A DNA stretch of 64,000 bases from Leptasterias polaris (lineage: Eukaryota > Echinodermata > Asteroidea > Forcipulatida > Asteriidae): the NCBI GenBank assembly GCA_037783415.1, contig JAZGTN010000002.1, forward strand, positions 6,262,001 through 6,326,000, written 5' to 3'. How positions within the stretch are numbered: the first letter of the stretch is position 1; every line of letters begins with the position of its first letter. Below the pieces are notes generated by a model. The model saw nothing but the letters and a program-made list of their open reading frames with translations, did no database searches and had not been told where the DNA came from. This document shows positions 30,401 to 42,400 of the stretch, piece by piece. A program made the position numbers and the translations under genes.

Positions 30401-33400
30401 AAGGAATTTGTTTTGGATGCGTTCAATGCGAATTTCATGGGAGGTTGATATTGAGTTGAAAGAAACAGATGAGAATTCAAGACAAGGTCTGACAAGGGAG
30501 CAGTACAGCAATTGTATAGTCTTGAGATCTAAGCTTCTACAGTGGCGCCAAAAAATTCCAAGCATGCGGTTTGCCTTGGCAACAATGGAGTCAATGTGAG
30601 GAGAAAATGTTAACTTAGAGTCAATAATAATACCTAGATCTTTATGGGTTTTTACTCTTTCCAATTGCGACTGGGCTATTCTATAATTGAACACAATGGG
30701 TTTGGTTTTCAAAGTAATAGTAAGTGATTTGCATTTGGTGGGATTCAATGACAATTTCCATGTGGATGACCACGCAGACAGCCTCCCCAAATCCTCCTGC
30801 AGCAGTTGGGCATCACAATGCGCCCTGACCGTGCGAAACAGCTTCAAATCATCGGCAAATAAAAGACTCTGAGAGTGATTAAAATTAAGGGAATGTCATT
30901 CACAAACATATTAAAAAACAAAGGACCCAGTACAGAGCCCTGTGGGACACCTGATGTCAAGGGTTGCCAGTTTGAGGAACAGCCGTTGAAAACAACCCGT
31001 TGGAGTCTACATGTACCTGTCAGATAACTATTAATCCAGGTGAACAGATGTCCAGAAATGCCAAATTTGCTGATCTTATGCATTAGCAGATCATGCTGGA
31101 CTGTATCAAATGCTTTTGAAAAGTCAGTGTAGATAATGTTACACTGAGCTTTTTCATCTTGTGATTGATAAGCATTAGACAGCATTGTAACTAGGTTTGT
31201 TTCACATGAGCGACCAGGGACAAAACCGTGTTGATTTTCACACACAACAGGTGTAATGTGCCCCACGATAAGAATTTTGGACAAAGTGGGTAATAATAAA
31301 ATGGGCCGGAAATTTGTAACCGAAGTCTGAGAGCCCCCCTTATGAACTGGACAGATGTTGGCTGATTTCCAAAGTGTTGGAAAAACACCAGAGCTAAGGG
31401 ATTTCTGAAAAATGATAGTCAGAGGAGCGCTAAGGGGAGAGGAACAGTATTTGAGAACTTTATTACTGATATTGTCACAGCCGGTACTTTTGTGGGGTTG
31501 GATATTTTTTTAAAGCTGTCTCACACGGCCACGGCGCACTGCAAAAGATGTTAGGGCTCCAACTGGGTAATCAGGAAGATCTGGGAATGTATCCGCATGG
31601 TCACTCCTGAAAATTGAACAGAAATAATTGTTAAAGAGTGAAGCCTTGGATTTGTCAGTGGATGCTCGTTGATTGTCTAACGTAACAACAGAAGGGGTAG
31701 GAGACCGTTTGTAATTAGATTTCAGCCAGGACCAAAAAGCGTTTGGGGTTGTCTTGCAATTTAGCAGATAAATTAGTAACATACAATTTGCGTTTTTCTC
31801 TACACAAAGTTTTGACGGCATGTCTAGCTATTTTGAATTCATTGCAGTGATAATTAGTTTTATAAGCTTTCATGAGTTTGTGTGTAGAATTCTTTAGTCT
31901 CATTGCAATCCTAAGTTCCTTGTCAAACCAGGGGGGACTTTGTTTTTTAGGTTTCACAATGGGAACGCACTCTTTGACAATGGTGTCAACAATAGAATAA
32001 AACAGATCAAGGACATCATCATTCACATTTTCATAAACATCTAGTACTCTCCAAGGGATGTTATGGAATTTGTTGACCATCGATGGCCAGTCAGCCTTAG
32101 CAAAATCATAGAGAATTCTGTTATTTTGGGTTTTAAAATTACGTTGTCCAAGGTCAAATTGGACTAAAAGTGATTCGTGATCTGATTCAAATACATTATC
32201 ACCAATACAAACATTACAATTTAAACCCGCATTTTCATTACAAAAGACTAAATCGAGTACATTGTTTAAGCGAGTAGGTCTGAGGCTGTATTGCACAAGG
32301 GAAAAATCATTAACAACATTGGCACAAAAGAAAGTGTTTAAAACATTGTTGTTAGATAATGTATAAGAACCATCATCATACCAGGTAAAATCAGGTAGGT
32401 TAAAATCACTGATCAATATAATATCATAACCGCTATATTGCACATGAATAGACTCAAGAGAATGCTGTCAAAGGTTTAGAGAATCGGTACTGACATTTGG
32501 TGGACGATAATAAAGTCCAAGAATGCATTTTTTTCTGGATGATAGGCTAAGTTCAATCCACATCGATTCACACTCGTTGACTTCATACTCCGAGAGTCGT
32601 CTAGAGACGATTGAGTTATTTACCAGTGTCAATAACCCTCCTCCTCTTCTGTTGTTTCTGTCACGCCGATAGATGGAGCAGTCAGGGAACGTTATCTCGT
32701 TGTACCAAATGTATGTGCAATGCACAAAACAACAATCTAAAACAGATATATCTGTTTGAAATGTTATTGCAAATAAAATAACATCAGTTTGAATGGATGA
32801 ATTGATGTTCAGTATTGCTCTTGCTTTATGATTTGGAAATAATTTCATGTGATGCATACACTATACTAATATAAATAGCAAACATAACTTGGGCAATAAT
32901 ACAATTATACAAAGAGTAAGAACCACATTGATTTAATACTATTAAAGAGTTTAAAATTTCAGGGAAAGTCTGCTACGTATTGAATAAAATATTCAAAACA
33001 TGAAATTATTATTCACTAAAACAGGAGAACAAGTTCATTCTGATACTCTAGGTTAAAAGAAACTCTTTGCACCAAAATGAAAAATGCAAAAATTCTTAAT
33101 CATAATGACAGGAGAGCACAATGTATGTTTGTCTTTAATACTTTGAAAATTGCTTGGCCTTTGCTATTAATTGAATCAATCACATTTTTCTCCAAATGAT
33201 AGCATTTCAAATAATTTTAAGTCTACATTTTGTACCCAGTACATAATACATAAACGGTATGCAGATTAAGAATAATCAATTATATTTTGTAAATTAACAA
33301 ACAATACTCTGCTGTGTTTAAAGTCAAGTTATTACAAGAATTTGCATCAGCAATTTCCGCATGGTTAAGAGCTCTTTTGGGAAATAATTAGTCTCCAAAT

Positions 33401-36400
33401 ATTAGCACCTCAGGCCAAAAAGATGGGTTTCAGAACATGATGCCATGAGTGTACATTAGTCTTAAGATTCTCATTGTCCAACTTTGTCTTATCAAGTTTC
33501 TACTGTACTTACCTGGGTTTACTTCAGTTTTACATCTTGTTTGTTTTCAAACCATGCTTTATATAATGATATTGTGTGTACTGATCTCTTAGTACATTTA
33601 CATGTAACTGTCAATTCTGCTTACAGCATTACATGTAGTAACTTTGGACAAGTGCACTCATTTAACTTGTCTATAATACATCATAAAACAGACTTGTAGA
33701 AGTTTCATTCAAGTGAAAAACAGATAAGATCATGTTTAAAGGCACTGAACACGTTTGGTAATTGTCAAAGACCAGTATTCTCACTTGGTGTATCCCAACA
33801 TATGCATAAAATAACAAGCCTGTGAAAATTTGGACTCAATTGGTCATTGAAGTTGCAAGAAAATGATGAAAGAAAAAACACCCTTGTTGTACAAATTAGT
33901 GTGCTTTCAGATAGGAATAAAAGGCTTCTGGCCAGAGGCTTCTGGCCAGAAGTCTTTTATTATTTTAGTGAGAAATTACCTCTTTCTCAAAAACTACGTT
34001 ACTTCAGAGGGAGTCGTTTCTCACAATGTTTTATACTAGCAACAGCTCTCTGTTGCTCGTTACCAAGTAAGTTTTTATGCTAATATATATTTTGAGTAAT
34101 TACCAAACGTGTACAGTGCCTTTAAACATAACAATCAGTGCGTTATACAGTATCAGGTAACTGTTACCAGTGCTAGCAGCATTGAGTAAGTAAAATTTGA
34201 CATAAGAATTTATCAATTTCAGATCCTCACCAGAATTAGTATGACTAAAATCAAAGTGAAATATTAAACATACACTGTACGTTTATGTTTATACCCTTCT
34301 GAATAATATTGGTATGTTATGAAACACAAACCTGTGTACATTTTGGTGTGGGAAGTCTTGCTAATGTAAATTTTGTGCTAATGCATATACTGTAAATAGT
34401 TGTTAATTTATCAGTAAAACCCTTGTGCAGTTATGTGTTTTCTTATCTTATTGTATTCAAGAATTATTCAATTAACTGATTGCAGGCAGCTGCATGTATA
34501 ATTAGGCATTTTGTATTGACCATCTGTTTCTACACCATTTGCAATCTATTGAAATATACTTTGTTGAGATATTGATTTTTCTGCAGAGCTGTTTAGTCAA
34601 TAAATCAGTCTTGTCTTTTGAATTGAATTTACCAAATGATAAACACATGTTTCAGAGATGTGATTTCTCCGTTTTTAACCGGAAATTCTTTTTTTGTTTG
34701 CCCTCCAAAAAAAGAAATCTGCTTCTTTTTTGCCCCCCCCCCCCAAAAAAAAACCACTAAAAAAAACCAAACAATTTTTTCTTTCTTAAATAAAAAAAAT
34801 AAAAAAATCAAAAAAAAATCAAAAAAATTGAGATAAAACCATATAAAGCCCCAGATTGCAGAGTAGGGCTTTTAAAAACAAAGATAAATATTGTTAGTGG
34901 GCTGCATGCTCCAAGTTTTCGAGCTCGCAAGCTTTCGCGCTTTGCACTCAGATTTCCCTTCTTTTTTCCCCCAGCCTGTCACATCCCATTGTTTATGTTG
35001 TTATTACTATTTAGTAAGGTGAATTCTGGATGAGAAAATGATGACATTGATCAGGTTCCATAGACAGTTACATGTATTACTGGACATTCATTCTGTCACT
35101 TCCCATTCAACTGTGTAGGAGCTTCATTGTGCGAAAGAAAATAAAGACAAATAGTCTGGTTCTCTGTAAATGAAATGAGAACTGGGACCATCATTGTAAG
35201 TTTGAGTACAGGAAACCTGACTGATAAAAGGTCGCACTGCTGTGATAAAAGTCTCTTGTTTAACAGATGAATGCAGCCTACCGTACATCCAGTAGGGCAT
35301 GGACTGTAGGTTTCTTGTAATTTGTTGGTTTAGATGATTTTCCCAACAAGGGAACTTGGCAAAGCTCGCACAAGGGGGATATAAACACCAAGCTGGCAAC
35401 ATACATTCTCTTTCATACAAACCTTAGTTTAATGTCTATGATTATGAATTGCACAAATCTATAATTTATGATTCAGTAACTAATTGACAGCGGTGTTAGT
35501 ACCTTTCATGATTGTTTCACAGTTGATTTTCAGAATAGAGCAGAAGTACAGTTTTAGAGCTGGTGTACATGTACCTGATTGTCTACATGGATGGAAACCA
35601 TTGGACAATGCTGTAATGGCGGTCAAACACCCCCACTATGATATTTTAGTTTATTTAATCATGACATTTATCATCAAGATGGATCTTTAAAAAAAAGTCA
35701 ATTTAAGCAATAAATGTGGCTATTAACCTGATGTCATTTATTGTCAAACTGTGGTATAAAATTGAGTGTCATGTCCTACACATGTAGATGGAAGTGCACA
35801 TTTAATGTAGTTACAGTGTACATGTACATGTACATGTACATGTACATGTACATGTACATGTACATGTACATGTACATGTACATGTACATGTACGTACATG
35901 TACATGTACATGTACGTACATGTACATGTACATGTACATGTACATGTTCATGTTCATGCAAAGAAAATGAAAGTTACTTGATTATGACTGTTGGTTCAGG
36001 AATGTACAAGTTTTTCCTGCATGGTATAAACACCCTTTTTAAAAGCGAGGGTTTGATTAGACCAAGCAGTGAGGTAATTACCTTACTCTTCTTGTGTACT
36101 TGACAGATCCTGTACCAGTCCTGGAGCATAGTCTTAGCATGCAGAAACGTGCCCAGAAGGCACAAGACCTAGAGGTTGAGAATCAGAAGCTCAGGGAGAC
36201 TCTGGACGAATATAATCAAGAGTTTGCTGAGGTTAAGAATCAAGGTAATGAGCATGAATGACTGGAGAACTTGAGGGGGAAGAAGCGTGGTAATGAGCAT
36301 GAATGACTGAAGAACTTGAGGGGAGGAAGCGTTGGAAAGATGGGGATGGATGTTTGCAGAATATCAGTTTGAAGTGGAGAAAGAAGATTCAGCTTGAAGT

Positions 36401-39400
36401 GGAGAAAGAAGATTCATAATGATGATGGTTCCTTTTGACATCTATTTTATAGGTGTCTTTTAATCTTTCTAAATTGAGTATTATGGTGTCCTTCTCTTTT
36501 ATTATTTTGTAATAATACTGTATTTGTACTGAGTGCCTCCATCATGTCCATGGAAAGCAGTGCTGGGCACTGATCGGAGTTTACCCTCATTAAAGATGAT
36601 GTAAACAAAAATAGTGGTTACGCCATAATATGTTTGATGATAAATTTGCTGTCTGTTTACATCAATACTTAAGAAAGGTTTCATTCTGGACAGGAGGATT
36701 TTAAAGAAAAGTCTGCAGTATTTTTAATTTCTGGGAAATTTAACATTTAAAAGTGTTGCTGCCCCTACTTTAAGGAGCTTTTTGACTTATTCTGAGAATA
36801 AAAGCTACATGTTAGATGACTAAGTCATGAATAAGGTAAAGAGAGTGTAATAAGAATCAGAAGTGTATATTCCTCTACCCTCTTCACAGGAGATCAATTA
36901 CACTGTCTTAAGCCTCAAGTCATTCTTGCTCACCTGTATTCACTTTTGAACCTTTATTCTCAGAGGTGACAATCAAGAACCTTAGGGAGAAGCTTCGTGA
37001 TTATGAGGAGCGACTGGAGACGACTGCCCAAAGCAGAGCTAAAGAAAAAGAGAAAGAGCTACAACGAGAGTTTTTAGAAAAGGAGAGGTAATTTATTAGG
37101 GCAAGAATTATACATGAAATCAAACATTCTGCTAGGTTTACAAATGTTTGGCCACTACTACTATTGACATTCTTACATTTGAAAAGAAGAAATTTCTGAA
37201 TTCTCAATATTCTATTTCAAATAATGTGTGCCTTTTGAGGGAGTTCTCTGTATCTGTATCAGCGGCTGTCTCAGTTCCCACTAGGAGACATTAAAGGCAA
37301 TTTTAGACATGTTTTATCTACAAGAGAAAATGAGCATGTAGTTTTGTCTAATACAGGATGAGACATTTCAGCCTTTTATCTGAATTCAGAATTTTGTGTA
37401 TCTGCTGGGTGACAAAAATAGCTGTAATTTTCTTCCAATATAAATATATCCTACTCTTTAATCTACTTCTTTGTTCCCAGAAGTTCCTTGAATTCTTTAA
37501 CTCTAGGGGTTACCAAAAGGTGGAATTTAGATCCTAGTTTGAGACTGTTTTGTTAGGCATGACTCTCATTCCAGTTAGTAGTATCTACAGGGTTTTGTGC
37601 TTTTTGATTTAGCTGTCAGACAGAGAGAAAGCTTGTCCCATCCATATTTCTTAGAGAGAGTGTTTCATAATTGTTCATAGAAATAATGTTCAATATTTGT
37701 CTTATAATGTTAAGTTTAAGGTTTAGTTTGATTTATAATGAAGTCTTTGGTATACGTGGACATTGTAATCATTGGTTTACTGGTATGTATTTTTTGTAGA
37801 CAACTTCAGGAGACACAGTTGACTGTTGCAACTAAGTTAGGAGAAGCAGAACTGAAAATACAGACACTCCAAACTGGTAAGTGTTGTGCCAGAATTATTT
37901 GTCCTTGAGGTTTTACTAGACATGTTGCACAATCAGGCAGTATCAGCGCTCCCAAGGTTTATGAGCTGAGGGAGTTCAAACAAGTCAAATTGCTGATTGA
38001 GTCAAACGGGTGTGTATGGATAGGATACAATGTCAAACATACTGTAGAAATATACTGCTAGAAATATAGTGGTCAATTTTCCACTTAGCCTACCATGATT
38101 GTTTTCCTCACTCCAGCCCTGGATGCCAGCCAGTCTGAACTTTTTGATCTCAGAGCAAAGTTTGATGAACAGTCAGCAGCAAAGTAAGTAGAATGTTTGG
38201 GTTGAAGGTTGGGTGAAGGGCTTAAGGGCTAGATAGCTCAGTTGGTAGAGCTCTGGCGTATTAATCCGGAGGCCGCAGGTTCAAATCCAGTTCTAGTATA
38301 TTTGCCTTTTTTTACCCTTAATTTAAATAAATTAACGTAGTCAGTTTCCCTTGTAGTTTTAAACTAATTTCATGTCAGATGATGTCTGGATGATATCTTC
38401 ATATCTGGACTGACTTACAGTGGACGGTTTATTAAGACTGCAAAAACACAAATTTTTGGTGACAGCCGGATGTCCTTTTCATTTTGTAATGTACACTGGC
38501 AAGCACCTACATGTACTGTGCTACGGTTTGTTTCACCTGTACAAAGAGGGACATTAGGTGTTAGAAAACATGCCTTGTAATAATCCCTTGCAGACCTTTG
38601 TTCTGTTGTTGTACAAATGTGGCATACAAGAATGGACTGGCTGCCACCATTGTTTTATCATTGTATTTGTCTAGGTGGGAGGTAAGTCTGAGCATTCCGA
38701 GAATCCAGCATACTGTCGTAGATCATCAGTCGTGGCTCAAGGCTGATGATCTGTGAGTACGGTTTGTGCCTACTCATATTTTCTCACATAATATCATCAA
38801 ACCCCGGTAAGAATCTTGAGAGCTGGGATTTGATGAGCACCTTTGTTGTCTTTCCTTTGTCAAGTCTGGGTTTCATTAAGGCAACAACATTTTGAAAGGA
38901 AAACGATTTCTCAAAAAGCAAAAAAAAAAATCAGGAACATAATGCTGCAGATGGGCACAGAAAAATGTTCAGAATACCGATGTGAAGTAGTTATCAAGGA
39001 ATAGTTATTATCTGCCAATCATTTCTACAAGTTCATTTGTTTTGTTTGTGTTATATTTAGGTCAGATGAAGTGGATATGTTAATGACTGACTTAGAGAGG
39101 ACCAATCAACGGAATGCTGTGAGTGAGAAGGAATTGGAAACACTAAGAACTCAGCTAGCATCAGCAACACAGGCTCTGCAGCAAGCAGAACAAATGCAGA
39201 AAGCACCTAGTGTGGTAGGTGTTTAGTAACACATTGCAACATCAGACGTATGTCAACTCTGATACCATGACAGGGGTTTCCCTTAACTTTTTTTCCACTC
39301 GCCGGCCGGGCGAATCAACCAAAATTTTGGATCGCCCGCAGGTTTTTTCACTAGCCCGCATGTATTGACGTGACGCACACAATTTTCAAAATGTCAAAAA

Positions 39401-42400
39401 AAACAAAACAAAAAAACCGCACGGAAGTGAAGTTCGCAAAATTGCGTTTTGGGATGATTTTATCCCCTAATTTTTGTCCTAAATCATACCTTTTCCATCA
39501 TCAACCATTTTCATGGATTCTTGATTTGAAGATCGGTTGTTTTGAACTTCATTTGCAATAAAATCTTCGTGAATCAACGATCGTTCGACAACGCACATTG
39601 AGAAATAATTCAATGAACTTTGCCCTGCACGCCCTCTATCGGCAAAAGTTGTCGATGTTTAATTAGACTTCATCCAAGGCTGTGTATTGCACACAATCTG
39701 CATGCGTGCGGCACACTGTGCGGCAATTCTTTACTCCGTTCGTGAACGTGTACTGCGTTGAAGTCTAGCCAAGCTCTTATGAATATGGTAATTATCAACG
39801 GCCATTAATCACCAATCACAACGTGTGGAATGTTGGTTAGCTTGGACTTTGGACCGACTGTGTTGTACATGTACTGTGTGTTGTGTATGTGCTATGCATG
39901 TACCGGTGGGCGACCGAACGTTATGTGTGGGCCGGGCCGAGCACGTGTTGTGTGGATATACTCGGGTCGGCAGTATGTGCATGGTGTTTTAACGTTTGTA
40001 TACCAAAATGAACGATCGCAATTCCGTTCGCGATCGCGATCGCGGCCACATTAAATCAAGCAAATATCCAGACTTATCAAACTAAAAGCTTTAATAAAAA
40101 CTTTCTTTGGGATTTTACAACCGTACCCTCATTTATTGTGAACAAGAACAATTATTTAACTCGCCCGGCGGGCTAGTAAAGGAAGGGTTTTGACTCGCCC
40201 GCTGCTGTTTTCACTCGCATTTGGCGACCGGGCGACCGCTAATTTCGAACCCTGCATGAGGGTAACAAGATTCAAGAACAAGAACCATAAAATGTTTGCT
40301 CTTGAAGCATTCATAACGCAGTAAGAATTTTATGTTTTTGAAAGCTGGGGTATCAAAATTTGTAAGTAGCAAACCTTTTTTATAGAACCATGAGATTTAG
40401 CCCCAATAATTCATTTGTAAATGACACAAGGTAATTAATTACTCTTGTTTCTGTTGTAGGAACAGGCGATTGATATTCTAACAAGATCAAGTCTTGAAGT
40501 TGAGCTATCTGCAAAGGAGAAAGAGGTAAAGCTTTGATATGACAGTAGGCCTAGAGTTGTCCAGTGGTCTTGGAGCTCATGGCCTCTGATTCTCAAATCT
40601 TAGAAAAACTCTGAAGTTCCAGACCTGTGACAACTCTGAAATTGCTCCAGTACAACAGCCAAACTTGTACTGCCTAAGACTTAAAATCAAAAGTATAAAG
40701 GTGTTTACGGGAGATACCAGCATTCATTGTTAATCAAAATACATGCTTCCATGATAAGGTAGATGTCAATGCAGTGTGCAGACATGATGTAGAAAGAATC
40801 ACAATATTATCATGCTGAGGTGTATACGACTGATCTTTACAAAATTGAACCTACATATAACAGTACCAGTTTGAGCTAGGTTTGGATATTTCTTCCAGTG
40901 AAAAAGCAGATCAGATAACTTGTCAGGATAATTGCCAGTTGAACACATTTGAAACTAGTGTATCCTTTCACCATTGTTCACTAAGTATTGATTGATTGGT
41001 AATTTAGGCGTAAAGTTTTCAATGACACAGTGTGACAACATTTCTGTTGAGCTGTTGTGATGGTTTAATTGATTAAGAAGATCAATACAGTTCCTGTAAG
41101 AATCATTTTAAACTAGAGTATCCTTTCACTAAATATTTATTGATTGGTAATTTAGGTGTAAAGTTTGTGATGACACAATGTGATAACATTTCTGTTGAGC
41201 TGTTGTGAAGGTTTAATTGATTAAGAAGATTATCAATACAGTTCTTGGCAAAAATTAGATTATCTACAAACCAAAGCCCATTGATCTAACACCATGCAAA
41301 GCTTCATGTTCTTCAATTATTAGTGTTACAATAAGGTTGCTACCAAGAATGCACACATGTAATATTTCTTCAACAGATATCTCAACTTGTGGAGGATGTT
41401 CAGAGACTTCAAGCAGCTAATGCTAAGCTTAGAGACAGCTCAGCAAACCAAATACAGAAACTTGAAGAACAATTGAGTCACAAGACAACTGCCTTTCAGA
41501 AGCTGGTGAGTAGATTTAACACTAAATGTTCTTTAGGCGCACGGTCCAAATAGGAACAGTTTGGCTACCGTTCGACGGTTGCAAAATGGTTCGAGGTACA
41601 AACAGTTCAACAGCATTTGCCAAACGGTTGGGAGGATCGTTTGAGAAATGCTTCAATGCCCTCAGCTTATCTGGTCCTCTAGAGTCAGAACAAAGCGGCT
41701 CTAGTCAAATTACCTTCCATTAAATTGGGATTATAGGTCAAGTTGAAAAAGTTCTGACTAAAATGATGAATCTAAAAAGTAAAACACACAAACCTATTAC
41801 GACTGTTCTCCGCTTGTTTTTTTTCAAAGTGCTTGCAAAAAGTTGCTACACATTTTACTTTAAATCATAAAAACGACCAAGTATGACCTGAGATCATAAC
41901 TTATTGCTGCAATTATTCCCAGCGCCACCACCATTAATGGCCTCAACATGACAGACGCATTGCAATCATTATTGCATGTAATTTCAGCAATTGTTTGGTT
42001 GGTGTACGAACTTGGTATCTATCTACTTGACGAGAGTGAAACTCTGGTGCATTCCATAGAAGAAAATGAAAAAACGGCTGCTGGTGGAAACCCAAGAGTA
42101 GGGCTGGATACTCAAATGTTCATTGTTTATAATCCGTAGTGCACAATTCTGAAAATGCATGCCAAGCAATCCAAACAATTTTCATGTGTAACAGTCCTTC
42201 TGATTTGAAAATCACAGGCGTGTGTAAAAAAGCACACCTGGATTTTTCGAGGGGTGCGATTTTGCAGAGCAGCAAATTTGTGGTACAGGCTGAGATCGTA
42301 CAGAAACATGTTTTGTAGACAACAGCGAACAGGCACAGCAGGCCTTGAAGTTAGTTTTCAAAAGGGCACGACAATAATTGCCATGTTTTTTCTAGAATTT

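Larger units (their letters stand above)
27795..36106 (+). other. Intron 3: noncoding, rich in mobile DNA
   Basis: 8.3 kb. It holds an ATTGAT/ATCAAT cluster (29324-29768), a minus-strand LINE (29867-32870), a foldback element (33735-34126), a homopolymer-rich stretch at about 34725-34830 (C-run, then A-runs) and a hexanucleotide array (35818-35958). Nothing else in it looks coding. Confidence 0.75.

Noticed and set aside
35741..36103. 120-aa frame over the hexanucleotide array
   Set aside because: Mostly YMYM repeats from (GTACAT)n; it overlaps but is not in the frame of exon 4.
38227..38298. Functional tRNA-Asn gene
   Set aside because: Anticodon ATT instead of GTT, mismatches in the anticodon and T arms, and a sister copy with a different anticodon point to a repeat.
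41948..42139. Short frames within the 41.5-43.9 kb insertion as transposase pieces
   Set aside because: No catalytic motif or helix-turn-helix seen; the element appears non-autonomous.
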